A DNA stretch of 44,830 bases from Thermoleophilia bacterium (GCA_025934255.1 JAICYJ010000022.1:1-44830); one strand, 5' to 3'. Positions 16,428-25,240 are shown, counted from the first letter of the stretch. Numbers and translations are program-made. Notes: a model not told the origin generated them from the letters alone.

Positions 16428-16874
16428 TTGAGTCCGCAAGTTCTTTCCGCGTGGCTGGGGCTGCTCCGCAGCCACGCCGAGCTGACGCGTGCCATGAACG
16501 CGCAGCTGGTCGCGGAGCACGGCATCACGCTCAACGACTACGACGTGATGGTGAACTTGGAAAACGCTCCGGGAGGGGCGCTGCGGCGCGTCGACCTGGC
16601 CGACCGGGTGCTGCTGACGGCGTCCGGGATCACGCGGCTGCTGGAGGGGCTGGAGCGGGCCGGCTGGGTCTGCAAGCGAGCTTGCGATTCGGATGGGCGG
16701 GTCACCTACGCGGTGCTCACCGACGCCGGGTACGAGAAGCTGAAGGAGGCGTCGCGCACCCACCACGAGGACATCGGGCGCATGTTCACCGACCACTTCA
16801 GCGAGCAGGAGTTGGACGAGCTGTCCGAGCTGCTGGGCCGGCTGGTCTCGGATCCCCGCTGCATGCCGGGGTGA
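16413..16874 (+). CDS. MarR family transcriptional regulator
   Basis: 153 aa from TTG 16413, chosen because AGCAGGAGAA lies directly upstream. The winged helix spans ~35-105: HGITLNDYDVMVNLENAPGG, LRRVDLADRVLLTASGITRL then LEGLERAGWV and DSDGRVTYAVLTDAGYEKL. Long terminal helices form the dimer. It likely represses the divergent yceI-flavin reductase genes and itself through the repeats at 16380-16427. The ligand is unknown. Confidence 0.9.
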   Translation: MSRQVLSPQVLSAWLGLLRSHAELTRAMNAQLVAEHGITLNDYDVMVNLENAPGGALRRVDLADRVLLTASGITRLLEGLERAGWVCKRACDSDGRVTYAVLTDAGYEKLKEASRTHHEDIGRMFTDHFSEQELDELSELLGRLVSDPRCMPG

Positions 16875-16894
16875 AGCTGCGGTAGCGTGGCGCC

Positions 16895-18271
16895 ATGAGT
16901 GCGCCCGCTCACGTCGAGATCGATCGCGCCCGGCTGGGGCGGCTGCTCGTGCGCGAGCGGGCCCGCTTCGCGGAGCAGCACCCGCGGTCGCGGGAGCTGT
17001 ACGCCGAGACCTCCCAGACGCTGCTGGGCGGGGTGCCGATGAGCTGGATGACGATGTGGGCGGGCGGGTTTCCGTTGTTCATGGCCGAGGCTCGCGGCGC
17101 CGCGATCACAGACGTCGACGGACATACCTTCGTCGATTTCTGCCTGGGCGACACCGGCGCGATGGCGGGTCATGCCCCCGAGGCGACGGCGCGCGCTGTC
17201 GAGCGCCAGATCCGGCGGGGGACGACCGGGATGATGCCGACCGAGGATGCGGCGTGGGTGGGCAGGGAGCTGGTGCGGCGGTTCGGGCTGGACGCCTGGC
17301 AGTTCGCGCTGACGGCGACCGACGCCAACCGGTGGGTGCTGCGGATCGCGCGCACGCTGACCGGGCGGTCGAAGGTGCTGGTCTTCAACGGCTGCTACCA
17401 CGGCACGGTCGATGAGTCGGTGATCTGGCTGGACGACGGCGTGCCGCGGTCGCGGCCCGGGAACGTGGGCCCGGCGGTGGATCCGGTGGGGACGACGAAG
17501 GTGATCGAGTTCAACGACGTCGAGGCGCTGCGGGCGGCGCTCGAGCCGGGCGACGTGGCGGCGGTGCTGGCCGAGCCGGCGCTCACCAACATCGGCATCG
17601 TGCTGCCGGAGCCGGGATACCACGAGCAGCTGCGCCGCATCACGAACGAGACGGGGACGCTGTTGATCATCGACGAGACGCACACGATGAGCACCGGGCC
17701 GGGCGGCTACACGGCCGAGCACGGTCTCGATCCGGACATTCTGACCGTGGGGAAGTCCCTTGCGGGCGGCGTGCCGATCGGTGCCTACGGCATGCGGCGC
17801 GACCTGGCCGACCGGATCCTTGCGGCCGACGTCGACCTCGAGGATGTGGGCGGCGTCGGCGGCACGCTGGCGGGGAACCCGCTGTCGCTGGCGGCCGCGC
17901 GGGCGACGTTGGAGGAGGTGCTGACCGAGCAGGCGTTCGCGCGGATGGTGCCGCTGGCCGAGCGGTTCACGGCGGGCGTGCAGGAGGTGCTGGACAGCCG
18001 GCGGGTGCCCTGGAACATCGTCCAGCTGGGCGCGCGGGCGGAGTACCGGTTCTGCCCGCGGCCGCCGCGCACGGGCGGCGAGTCGGCGGCCGCGCACGAC
18101 GGTGAGCTGGACGCCTACATGCACGTCTACCTGATGAACCGGGGCGTCCTGATCACGCCCTTCCACAACATGGCGCTGATGTGCCCGGACACGGTCGAGG
18201 CTGACGTCGATCGCCACACCGAGGTGTTCGCCGAGGCCGTGGACGACCTGATCGTGGCGACCGGTGCCTGA
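16895..18271 (+). CDS. Class III aminotransferase, glutamate-1-semialdehyde aminomutase-like
   Basis: 458 aa. PLP fold-type I with ITDVDGHTFVDFCLGDTGAM, the PLP-lysine segment ILTVGKSLAGGVPIGAYGMR (Lys about residue 288), LIIDETHTMS with the cofactor Asp, and VFNGCYHGTVDE. This is closest to the HemL-like branch, but it is not HemL itself: the segment 'TATDAN' replaces the usual 'SGTEA', and the chain is longer. The cofactor sites are intact, and the substrate is unknown. It overlaps the SDR gene by 8 bp, suggesting a two-step pathway with that oxidoreductase. Confidence 0.88.
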   Translation: MSAPAHVEIDRARLGRLLVRERARFAEQHPRSRELYAETSQTLLGGVPMSWMTMWAGGFPLFMAEARGAAITDVDGHTFVDFCLGDTGAMAGHAPEATARAVERQIRRGTTGMMPTEDAAWVGRELVRRFGLDAWQFALTATDANRWVLRIARTLTGRSKVLVFNGCYHGTVDESVIWLDDGVPRSRPGNVGPAVDPVGTTKVIEFNDVEALRAALEPGDVAAVLAEPALTNIGIVLPEPGYHEQLRRITNETGTLLIIDETHTMSTGPGGYTAEHGLDPDILTVGKSLAGGVPIGAYGMRRDLADRILAADVDLEDVGGVGGTLAGNPLSLAAARATLEEVLTEQAFARMVPLAERFTAGVQEVLDSRRVPWNIVQLGARAEYRFCPRPPRTGGESAAAHDGELDAYMHVYLMNRGVLITPFHNMALMCPDTVEADVDRHTEVFAEAVDDLIVATGA

Positions 18272-19043
18272 AGGTCCGATGGCCGGGCGGACGGCGCTGG
18301 TGACGGGCGCGGGGTCGCCGAGCGGGATCGGGTTTGCGACGGCGCGGCTGCTGGGCGAGCGCGGCGCCGCGGTCGCGATCACCTCGACCACCGAGCGGAT
18401 CAATGAGCGGCGGACAGAGCTGGAGCGCGAGGGCATCGAGGCGGCGTCGTTCATCGCCGATCTCACGGGGTTTGCGCCGGCCGCAGCGCTGGCGGCGGCG
18501 GTGGTGGAGCGGTTCGGCCGGGTGGACGTGCTGGTCAACAATGCCGGCATCGCCCAGGTGGGCGAGGAGAGCGAGCTGTTGCAGTTCATCGAGATGACCG
18601 AGGCGCAGTGGGATCGCGACATCGCGGTCAACCTGAAGACGGCGGTTGCGACCACGCGCGCGGTGCTGCCGGGGATGGTCGAACGCGGCTACGGCAGGGT
18701 CGTGAACGTGTCGTCGGTGACCGGCCCGGTCGTCAGCTACCCGGGCAACTCGGGCTACAGCGCCGGCAAGGGTGCGATGGACGGACTCACGCGGGCGCTG
18801 GCGATCGAGACCGGGCCGCACGGGGTGACCGTCAACTCGGTGGCGCCGGGCTGGATCGAGACCGGGTCGTCGTCGCCGGAGGAGATCGAGGGCGGCCGAA
18901 ACACGCCGGTGGGGAGGCCCGGAACGCCGGACGAGGTGGCCGAGCTGGTGGTCTTCCTGGCGTCGGATGGGGCGCGGTACATCACCGGGCGGTCGATCGT
19001 GGTGGACGGCGGCAACACGATCCAGGAGTTCAAGGGCGCCTAG
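18264..19043 (+). CDS. SDR family oxidoreductase
   Basis: 259 aa from GTG 18264. Classical short-chain dehydrogenase: cofactor loop ALVTGAGSPSGIGFATARLL (two residues longer than the usual TGxxxGIG), VLVNNAGIAQVG, catalytic Ser-Tyr-Lys in VVNVSSVTGPVVSYPGNSGY then SAGKGA, and C-terminal FLASDGARYITGRSIVVDGG. The TSTTER segment after beta-2 suggests an NADP(H) preference. Translationally coupled to the aminotransferase upstream. Confidence 0.92.
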   Translation: MPEGPMAGRTALVTGAGSPSGIGFATARLLGERGAAVAITSTTERINERRTELEREGIEAASFIADLTGFAPAAALAAAVVERFGRVDVLVNNAGIAQVGEESELLQFIEMTEAQWDRDIAVNLKTAVATTRAVLPGMVERGYGRVVNVSSVTGPVVSYPGNSGYSAGKGAMDGLTRALAIETGPHGVTVNSVAPGWIETGSSSPEEIEGGRNTPVGRPGTPDEVAELVVFLASDGARYITGRSIVVDGGNTIQEFKGA

Positions 19044-19105
19044 GCAGCACCGCGCGGCGGTGACGCCGGCGAGCCCGAAGTCGCCGCCCGCTCAGGGCTC
19101 AGAGG

Positions 19106-19152
19106 CCGACACGGCCGCCGCGGGCGTTTGGCGCAGACTCGGCACAGGTCGT
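19106..19152 (+). repeat. ~50-bp intergenic repeat, copy 2 (diverged)
   Basis: CCGACACGGCC-N27-ACAGGTCGT keeps the outer blocks of the repeat, with a spacer one base shorter than in the other two copies, and shares CGTTTGGCG with copy 3. Confidence 0.4.
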
Positions 19153-19225
19153 TACTCGTGACGCCTGTTGCGAACTGGATGGTTGAGCCGAAGCGCGCCT
19201 GTCCCCCAATTATTGGAGTCAAACA

Positions 19226-19275
19226 CCGACTCGGCCCGCGGCACAGCCTCGTTTGGCGGCGCGAACAGGTCGTGA
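19226..19275 (+). repeat. ~50-bp intergenic repeat, copy 3
   Basis: CCGACTCGGCCC-N9-CCTCGT-N12-ACAGGTCGTGA, the same blocks and spacings as 11158-11207, about 8 kb away. Confidence 0.5.
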
Positions 19276-19361
19276 CACAGACGTGACGGCAGCTTCAGCC
19301 GCCGATGGCGGCGCCGTCGGGACGGCCGCCCGCGATCTGCCTAGGTGCAGGCGAAACCAGA

Positions 19362-19385
19362 CCGGCCGGGCGTGTGCCCGGCCGG
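19362..19385 (-). terminator. Terminator hairpin of infA
   Basis: CCGGCCGGGC-GTGT-GCCCGGCCGG is a perfect 10-bp stem with a 4-nt loop, 12 bp beyond the infA stop. On the minus strand it is followed by TCTGGTTT. It could also stop read-through from the SDR side. Confidence 0.75.
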
Positions 19386-19397
19386 GGTGGTTGCGAT

Positions 19398-19619
19398 CTA
19401 TCGGATCCGGTAGACGATGCGGCCGCGGTTCAGGTCGTACGGTGAAAGCTCCACCTTGACCCGATCACCTGGCAGGATGCGAATGCGGTAGCGCCGCATC
19501 TTGCCGGCCGTATACCCGATCGTGGAGTGGCCATTGTCGAGCGCGATGCGAAACATCCCGTTTCGCAACGACTCCGTGACCTCGCCTTCGAGTTCGATCT
19601 TTTCTTCTTTGGTACTCAT
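19398..19619 (-). CDS. infA: Translation initiation factor IF-1
   Basis: 73 aa, the usual length. S1/OB fold with [60 protein letters not shown] then RIR. It binds the 30S A site during initiation. Bacterial infA usually sits by the ribosomal-protein operon or rpmJ; here it follows a cold-shock gene (13-bp gap), which fits the cold-induced role of IF-1 known in E. coli. Confidence 0.97.
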   Translation of the reverse strand: MSTKEEKIELEGEVTESLRNGMFRIALDNGHSTIGYTAGKMRRYRIRILPGDRVKVELSPYDLNRGRIVYRIR

Positions 19620-19632
19620 GAGCCTCCCCGTG

Positions 19633-19836
19633 CTAGACGGGGGTCACTCCCGTTGCCTCGGGGCCCTTCGCGCCCTGCCGGGCCTCGAAGGTCACCTTGG
19701 CTCCTTCCGCCAGGGACTTGAAGCCGTCCCCCGTGATCGAGCTGTGATGCACGAACAGGTCCTTGCCACCGTCGTCAGGAGCAATGAAGCCATATCCCTT
19801 TGCATCGTTGAACCACTTTACGGTTCCGGTTGCCAT
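19633..19836 (-). CDS. Cold-shock protein (CspA family)
   Basis: 67 aa from ATG 19836, placed 6-7 bases after a near-perfect RBS (GGAAGGAGGTG); an ATG six codons upstream is in the same frame but would overlap that RBS. The RNA-binding motifs are intact: [20 protein letters not shown] and [10 protein letters not shown]. It acts as an RNA chaperone. Upstream of infA on the same strand with a shared promoter at 19918-19946, leaving a leader of roughly 75 nt. Confidence 0.97.
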   Translation of the reverse strand: MATGTVKWFNDAKGYGFIAPDDGGKDLFVHHSSITGDGFKSLAEGAKVTFEARQGAKGPEATGVTPV

Positions 19837-19917
19837 ATTGACACCTCCTTCCATTACCTCACGAACGGGTCAGGAAGGCGGACTGCGCAACCAAACGATC
19901 GTTCCAAGTTCGGTACC

Positions 19918-19946
19918 ACTGTAGCAGGATGACCCGTCGTTGGCAG
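19918..19946 (-). promoter_or_regulatory. Likely promoter of the cold-shock gene-infA operon
   Basis: On the minus strand CTGCCA (-35-like, 4/6 to TTGACA), 17 bp, then TACAGT (-10-like, 4/6 to TATAAT). Transcription would start near 19911. Confidence 0.45.
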
Positions 19947-19953
19947 CGCGGGC

Positions 19954-20598
19954 TCAGGCCGCTCCCGGTGGCTCCGTTGCGTCGCCCAGGTCCATCGACT
20001 CGCGGAACTCGCTGGCCGTGTTCACGTGCGGGAACGGCTCGTCCGGCACCGGCATCGCCAGCGCGCGGCAGAGCGGCTCCCAGCCGTCGCCCGGCTGCCA
20101 CTCGACCAGCCGCCCGGGCGCAACCACGCTGCGAACCGTCTCGTTGTGCCGCTCGTACGCCGCTCGCACCGCCGCCGGGTCGGGCCAGTCCGGGCAGAAC
20201 TGGCGCAGCATCGCCATCGTCAGCGCCCGGTGGCGGGCGTGATCCGCGTCGGTGGTCGGCTGGCTGACCGCCTGCATGATGGTGTGCTCCATGCTCCCGT
20301 ACCAGGCCTCGGTGCTCGATCGCGTCGACAGCAGCACGGGCGCGTCCGGGTAGGCGTGCGCCAGCTCCCGCCAGACCGCGCAGGCCGGCCAGTCCACCGT
20401 CGCCTGGTAGCCCGCGAGGAACTGCTCCCAGTCGGGCATCGTCCCGTCGATCGCGGCGTGCCACACCGGCACCCCCTCGCGGTTCCCGATCAGCTCGCTC
20501 ATGTGGTAGCAGGGTGCGCCGGTAAGCCGTTCGATCGCGAGCTTCAGCGAGTGCGTGCCCGTGCGCCCGACTCCGGCTCCCACCAGCCGCAGCGCCAC
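19954..20598 (-). CDS. Sulfotransferase family protein
   Basis: 214 aa. The PAPS-binding 5'-phosphosulfate loop-like start is LRLVGAGVGRTGTHSLKLAI; PDAPVLLSTRSSTEAWYGSM provides the 3'-phosphate-binding Arg/Ser, and the C-terminal half is helical. This is the Sulfotransfer_4 type, common in actinobacteria with unknown acceptors. It ends before the cold-shock promoter and follows the MetE-like gene on the same strand with a 1-bp gap. Confidence 0.8.
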   Translation of the reverse strand: MALRLVGAGVGRTGTHSLKLAIERLTGAPCYHMSELIGNREGVPVWHAAIDGTMPDWEQFLAGYQATVDWPACAVWRELAHAYPDAPVLLSTRSSTEAWYGSMEHTIMQAVSQPTTDADHARHRALTMAMLRQFCPDWPDPAAVRAAYERHNETVRSVVAPGRLVEWQPGDGWEPLCRALAMPVPDEPFPHVNTASEFRESMDLGDATEPPGAA

Positions 20599-20599
20599 G

Positions 20600-21640
20600 T
20601 CAGGCCTCCGCCCGGATGATCGCGGCGCCGGCCGCCAGCGACTCGAGCTTGCCGTAGGCCGAGTCGCGGGGCAGGTACTTCATGCCGCAATCGGGCGCGG
20701 CGACCAGCTGATCCGGCCGCTTGTACGGCAGAGCACGACGGATCCGCGCCGCCACCGTCTCCGGCGTCTCCACCGAGTGGTCGTCCAGGTCGATCACGCC
20801 CAGGATGATCTGCTTTGCTGGGAGCGTCTCCAGCACGGCCGTGTCGATCCCGGACTGGGCGGTCTCGATCGAGATCTGGTGGCACGAGCAGGCCGCCATC
20901 TCCGGCAGGAACGAGTAGGCGGACGGGCGGTCGTGGATGATCGCCGCGTATCCGAAGCAGATGTGCACGGCGGTTGTCCCGCTCACCCCGTCCAGCGCCC
21001 GCTCCAGCGCGGCCAGCCCGAACTCCCGCGCCTTCTCCGGCCGCGCCTGCATGTACGGCTCGTCGATCTGGACGATGTCGGCGCCGGCTGCGAACAGGTC
21101 GACGATCTCGTCGTGCACGGCGGCAGCGTACGCCTCGGCCAGCTCCGCCTCGCTCGGGTAGGCGTCGTTCTGCGCCTGCTGCGACATGGTGAACGGGCCC
21201 GGCACGGTGATCTTGACCGGCCGGCTGGTGTGCGACCGCAGGAACTCCACGTCCCGCACCTGCACCGCGTGCTTTCGCTCGATCGGCCCGACCACACGCG
21301 GCACCGGGTTGGGATGGCCGCTGCGGTCAAGCGCCGTTCCCGGGTCGTCGATGTCGACCCCGGCGAGCGCGGTCGCAAACCGGTTCGAATAGCTCTCGCG
21401 GCGCTGCTCGCCGTCGGTGATGATGTCGAGCCCGGCCCGCTCCTGGTCTCGGATCGCGACCAGCGTGGCGTCATCCTGGGCCTCCTCGAGGTACTGCGGG
21501 TCGATCCGCCACAGTTCGGTCGCGCGCACACGCGGCGGGAAGCGGTCGCGCAGCCGCGCCCGGTCGATCAGCCAGTCGGGCTGGGCGTACGACCCGACCA
21601 GGCTGGTCGGAATGGCGGTAGGCAGTCGCTCCGTGGCCAC
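20600..21640 (-). CDS. Cobalamin-independent methionine-synthase-like (MetE C-terminal domain) protein
   Basis: 346 aa, equal to the catalytic C-terminal barrel of MetE without the N-terminal half. The zinc site is visible: His and Cys in TAVHICFGYA, Glu in ISIETAQSG and Cys in VAAPDCGMKYL. SLVGSYAQPDWL, DIITDGEQRRESYSNRF and QIDEPYMQARPEKAREFG mark the substrate pocket. Stand-alone proteins of this type transfer methyl groups to thiols from methyl donors that are mostly unknown; there is no folate-domain partner here. Operon with the sulfotransferase. Confidence 0.88.
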   Translation of the reverse strand: MATERLPTAIPTSLVGSYAQPDWLIDRARLRDRFPPRVRATELWRIDPQYLEEAQDDATLVAIRDQERAGLDIITDGEQRRESYSNRFATALAGVDIDDPGTALDRSGHPNPVPRVVGPIERKHAVQVRDVEFLRSHTSRPVKITVPGPFTMSQQAQNDAYPSEAELAEAYAAAVHDEIVDLFAAGADIVQIDEPYMQARPEKAREFGLAALERALDGVSGTTAVHICFGYAAIIHDRPSAYSFLPEMAACSCHQISIETAQSGIDTAVLETLPAKQIILGVIDLDDHSVETPETVAARIRRALPYKRPDQLVAAPDCGMKYLPRDSAYGKLESLAAGAAIIRAEA

Positions 21641-21691
21641 GTGACAACGCTACACCGCCACGGCACCGCGCCGCCGGTAGCATGCCTGCCG

Positions 21692-22597
21692 ATGGAGCAC
21701 ACCGACCTCGGCCCCCTGCGCGTCTCCCGAGTCGGGCTCGGCTGCAACAACTTCGGCGGCCGGCTCGATCTGGCCGCCACCCGCCGGGTCGTCGAGGCCG
21801 CGCTCGACGCCGGCGTCAACCTGCTCGACACCGCCGACATCTACGGCAACCGCGGCGGCAGCGAGCGGCTGCTGGGCGAGCTGCTGCAGGGCCGCCGCGA
21901 CCGCGTGGTGCTGGCCACAAAGTTCGGGGGCGAGATGGGCGACGGCGCTGTGGGCGGCGCGCCCGCGTACGTCGTCCAGGCCGCCGAGGCCTCGCTGCGG
22001 CGGCTGCAGACCGACCACATCGACCTGCTCTACCACCACTTCCCGGACGACGCCACGCCCATCGCCGACACCGTCGGTGCCGTGTCGGAGCTGGTGGCGG
22101 CCGGCAAGGTGCGGGCGATCGGCGTGTCGAACGTGACCGCCGACGGGCTGGCGGAGGCGGCCGCCACCGCGGAGATCGCCGCGGTGCAGAACGAGTACTC
22201 GCTGCTCGCGCGGGAGGCGGAGCGCGATCTGCTGCCCGCCTGCCTGGAGCTCGGGGTCGGGTTCGTGCCGTACTTCCCGCTCGCATCGGGCTTTCTGACC
22301 GGCAAGTACCGCCCCGGGCAGGCTGCGGAGGGCTCCCGGCTGGGGACGGTCGAGGAGGGCGCGTCGGTCACGCGCCGTGCCTCGGCGTCGTTCGCGACGA
22401 TCGAGCGGCTGCAGCGCTTCGCCGAAGCACAGGGCCATTCGCTGCTGGAGCTGGCGATCGCGGGCCTGGCCTCCCGGCCCGGCGTCGCGTCCGTGATCGC
22501 GGGGGCGACGAAGCCTGACCAGGTGCGCGCGAACGCCGCCGCCGGCGACTGGCAGCTGACCGCCGGCCAGCTGGCCGAGCTCGACGCGATCGGCTAG
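21692..22597 (+). CDS. Aldo/keto reductase
   Basis: 301 aa from ATG 21692; the much longer open frame upstream is antisense to the MetE-like gene. TIM-barrel NADPH reductase with VSRVGLGCNNFGG, LDTADIYGNRGGSERLLGEL (catalytic Asp and Tyr), VVLATKFGGEMG (Lys), HIDLLYHHFPD (His) and the C-terminal cofactor segment VASVIAGATKPDQVRANAAA. Substrate not predictable. Divergent from the MetE-like gene with a 51-bp gap. Confidence 0.92.
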   Translation: MEHTDLGPLRVSRVGLGCNNFGGRLDLAATRRVVEAALDAGVNLLDTADIYGNRGGSERLLGELLQGRRDRVVLATKFGGEMGDGAVGGAPAYVVQAAEASLRRLQTDHIDLLYHHFPDDATPIADTVGAVSELVAAGKVRAIGVSNVTADGLAEAAATAEIAAVQNEYSLLAREAERDLLPACLELGVGFVPYFPLASGFLTGKYRPGQAAEGSRLGTVEEGASVTRRASASFATIERLQRFAEAQGHSLLELAIAGLASRPGVASVIAGATKPDQVRANAAAGDWQLTAGQLAELDAIG

Positions 22598-22613
22598 CTG
22601 GATTGACCCACCC

Positions 22614-23933
22614 TCAGGCGATGGACGCGAACGTGATGGCGAGCAGCAGGATCGAGAGCGTCGACGTGGCGACCACCGTGAACCCGGCGATCAGGTTGAA
22701 GGCCCGGCCGTTTCGGTACTCGCCCATCAGCTCCCCGCTGGCGGCCAGCCTCCAGATGAAGATCAGCAGGATCGGCAGCAAGGCGCCGTTCACCACCTGC
22801 ACCCCGACCAGCAGCGAGATCACCGGCAGCCCGGGGATGACCGCCACGATCGCGCCGATCGCAATCAGCACGGTGATCGTGCCGACGAACACCGGCGCCT
22901 CCTTGGGGTTGCGGCTGATGCCCTTCTCGAAGCCGAACGTCTCCGAGATCACGTAGGCCGCAGTCGTGGGCAGGATCGCGGCGGCCAGCAGGCTGGCCCC
23001 CAGCAGGCCGATTCCGAACAGCACCTCCGCGTAGCGGCCCGCGAACGGCTCCAGCGCCTTCGCGGCCTGCGCGGCGGTCGAGATGTGGTGCTCTCCGTGC
23101 ACATAGAGGGTGGCGCCGGTGGCGATGATGATCGAGAGCGCGATCACGTTCGCGAAGATCGAGCCGGTCACGACCTCCGAGCGCTCGGCCTTGAGCTCGC
23201 TGGTGGATACCCCGCGCTCGACCACGGCCGACTGCACGTAGAGCTGCATGAAGGGCGTGATGGTGGTGCCCGCGGTCGCGATGAACAGGAACAGGTACGC
23301 GTGCGACGCGTGCAGGCTGGGGGCGATGATCGCTCTTCCGACGTGGCCCCACTCGGGGCGTGCCAGCACGGCGGCGATCGGGTAGGCGAAGAACGGGATC
23401 GTCATCAGCACGAACACCCGCTCCGCCACCCGGTAGGAGCCGCGCATCAGGAGCAGCCAGACGGCGGCTGCAGCGATCGGCACCGACACCTGCACGGGCA
23501 CGCCGGCCAGGCCCAGGGCCGCGCCGATGCCGACGAACTCCGAGATGCAGATGCCGACGTTCGCGATCAGCACCGAGCAGGTCGCGAACAGCGACCAGCG
23601 CACTCCGTACTCCTCCCTGATCAGCTCGGCCAGCCCCTTGCCGGTGACCGCGCCCATCCGCGCCGCCATCTCCTGCACCACGATCAGCGAGATGGTGATC
23701 ACCACCATGATCCACAGCAGGTCGTAGCCGTAGGTGGCGCCGACAGCCGAGTAGGTGGCGATGCCGCCCGCGTCGTTGCCCGCGTTGGCAGCGATCAGGC
23801 CCGGTCCCAGGAACGCGAGAGCCGCCAGGACGCGGCCGCGACGGCGGCTAGCCCAGCGGCGCGGGCGCAGGCGGGCGCCGCCGGCGATCAGCCGGCCGGG
23901 AAGCGCCTTGGCGGCGGATACTCGGCCCGCCAT
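22614..23933 (-). CDS. Nramp-type divalent metal transporter, non-canonical motif
   Basis: 439 aa with about 11 hydrophobic helices. Helix 1 reads FLGPGLIAANAGNDAGGIAT, where classical Nramp has 'DPGN'; Asp54 is in place but the motif is altered. Helix 6 reads GTTITPFMQLYVQS instead of 'MPH-N/D': the Met that selects transition metals is Thr226 and the His is Phe228. Loss of that Met is a known feature of Nramp-related magnesium transporters, so Mg2+ or Mn2+ import is more likely than iron. The basic N-terminal tail is cytoplasmic. The PRC-MgtE_N-CBS gene is directly upstream on the same strand (44-bp gap). Confidence 0.9.
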   Translation of the reverse strand: MAGRVSAAKALPGRLIAGGARLRPRRWASRRRGRVLAALAFLGPGLIAANAGNDAGGIATYSAVGATYGYDLLWIMVVITISLIVVQEMAARMGAVTGKGLAELIREEYGVRWSLFATCSVLIANVGICISEFVGIGAALGLAGVPVQVSVPIAAAAVWLLLMRGSYRVAERVFVLMTIPFFAYPIAAVLARPEWGHVGRAIIAPSLHASHAYLFLFIATAGTTITPFMQLYVQSAVVERGVSTSELKAERSEVVTGSIFANVIALSIIIATGATLYVHGEHHISTAAQAAKALEPFAGRYAEVLFGIGLLGASLLAAAILPTTAAYVISETFGFEKGISRNPKEAPVFVGTITVLIAIGAIVAVIPGLPVISLLVGVQVVNGALLPILLIFIWRLAASGELMGEYRNGRAFNLIAGFTVVATSTLSILLLAITFASIA

Positions 23934-23977
23934 CCACGGGCACCGGGATCTGCGTCGCTGTCATGGTGTGAGCGTAC

Positions 23978-25240
23978 CTACTCGCCGCCGAACAGGTCGA
24001 ACTTTCGCCGCCAGCCGCGCGGCAGCACCAGCTCCAGTACGTCGTCTACAGTGACAACGCCTATTAGCTCGCCCTTGGCACCGGTCACCGCCACGATCGT
24101 GAGGTCATAGTCGGTCATCAGCCGCGCGATCTCCTCGACTTCGGTGTCGGGAGAGACAACGCGCGGCTTGATGGTGGCCAGGTCTGCCAGAACCGCGTCG
24201 TCTTCGGCGCGGATCAGGTCGGCCAGCCTGACTTCGCCCTGCAGGCGGCGGTGCAGGTTCATCGTGAAGATCGAGGTGAGCGAGTTGGGCTTCACCTGGT
24301 CACGCCTGATCCGCTCCACCGCCTCCCGCTTGGTGGCGGTTGCGTAGAGGCAGATGAAGTCGGGGCTCATCAGCCCGCCGGCGGTGGCCGGGTCGTACCC
24401 GGCCAGCGCGCGCACCCGCCGGGCCTGCAGCGGCGGCAGCAGCTCCAGGATCTGCCGCCGCCGCTCCTCGTCCAGCTCGCCCAGCATGTCCACGGCGTCG
24501 TCGGACTCCATCCGCGCCAGCACGCCCGCCACATCGGCGTCGGTGCGCTCCTCGATGAACTCGCGCTGGTGCTGGGTGTCGAGCTCCTCGAACACGTCGG
24601 CCTCCAGCTCCTCGTCGGCCAGCGCCGACATGATCTCCTCACCCTCGCGGTGCGATGCCGCCTCGACCAGGTCGGCGAGCTGGGCCGGGTGCAGTCGCGC
24701 CAGCTTGGGGTGCGGCACCCGCAGCCGCACGGTGGGGACGTGTCCGGTGAACGGCTCGACGCTGGCCCAGTCCAGGAACCGTCCCAGCTGCACACGCGGA
24801 GCCAGCCGCCGCGGCAGCACCCGTCGCGTCAGCCCGCGCAGCCCGGTGTCCACACCGACAACTCGGTACCACCCGTCCACGCGGGCAAGCTCGATCTCGT
24901 TCGTCCGCACCAGGCGCGCCCCCTCGACGTTGATCAGCTGCCGGTCGAGCACGTCCTGCTTGAGCAGCACCTCCTCGGGGCGCCGCTCGAACGGCCGCAG
25001 GTCGAGCCTGACTTCGCTCAGCTCCACGTATCCGTGCCCGATCTCGCGGACCACCTCCGCAGGGACGAACACGCGACGGCCGGCCACCGTCGCCAGCACG
25101 CCGCTGACGACCGGATAGTCGGCGCCCAGCCGCACGACCACGTCGTCGACACGGCCCAGCTGGCCGCCGGCGCCGTCGCGCAGGATGCCGCCGGTGATCA
25201 GCGAGAGGTGCAGGATCGGCAGGCTCTGCGTCGCAGCCAT
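23978..25240 (-). CDS. PRC-barrel + MgtE N-domain + CBS pair, soluble
   Basis: 420 aa with no membrane segment. The N-terminal ~170 residues hold PRC-barrel-like strands (GQLGRVDDVVVRLGADYPVV, ELARVDGWYRVVGVDTGLRG). Residues ~180-285 match the superhelical N-domain of MgtE (LARLHPAQLADLVEAASHRE, FIEERTDADVAGVLARMESD, VDMLGELDEERRRQILELLP, GYDPATAGGLMSPD). Two CBS domains follow (~290-415). In MgtE this cytoplasmic part senses Mg2+ and gates the channel. Here the channel domain is missing and an Nramp-type permease is encoded next door, suggesting a separate regulatory subunit. Confidence 0.88.
   Translation of the reverse strand: MAATQSLPILHLSLITGGILRDGAGGQLGRVDDVVVRLGADYPVVSGVLATVAGRRVFVPAEVVREIGHGYVELSEVRLDLRPFERRPEEVLLKQDVLDRQLINVEGARLVRTNEIELARVDGWYRVVGVDTGLRGLTRRVLPRRLAPRVQLGRFLDWASVEPFTGHVPTVRLRVPHPKLARLHPAQLADLVEAASHREGEEIMSALADEELEADVFEELDTQHQREFIEERTDADVAGVLARMESDDAVDMLGELDEERRRQILELLPPLQARRVRALAGYDPATAGGLMSPDFICLYATATKREAVERIRRDQVKPNSLTSIFTMNLHRRLQGEVRLADLIRAEDDAVLADLATIKPRVVSPDTEVEEIARLMTDYDLTIVAVTGAKGELIGVVTVDDVLELVLPRGWRRKFDLFGGE

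Larger units (their letters stand above)
19044..19397. other. 354-bp convergent intergenic region with two repeat copies and a terminator
   Basis: No gene is seen. It lies between the SDR gene and infA, which converge. It contains repeat copies at 19106-19152 and 19226-19275, an inverted ACAGG/CCTGT pair around 19144-19169, and the infA terminator at 19362-19385. Because both flanking genes end here, the repeats are not promoters for them. Confidence 0.5.

Noticed and set aside
22614..23933. Naming the Nramp-type protein mntH
   Set aside because: The two motifs that define Mn2+/Fe2+ Nramp transporters (DPGN and MPH) are altered.
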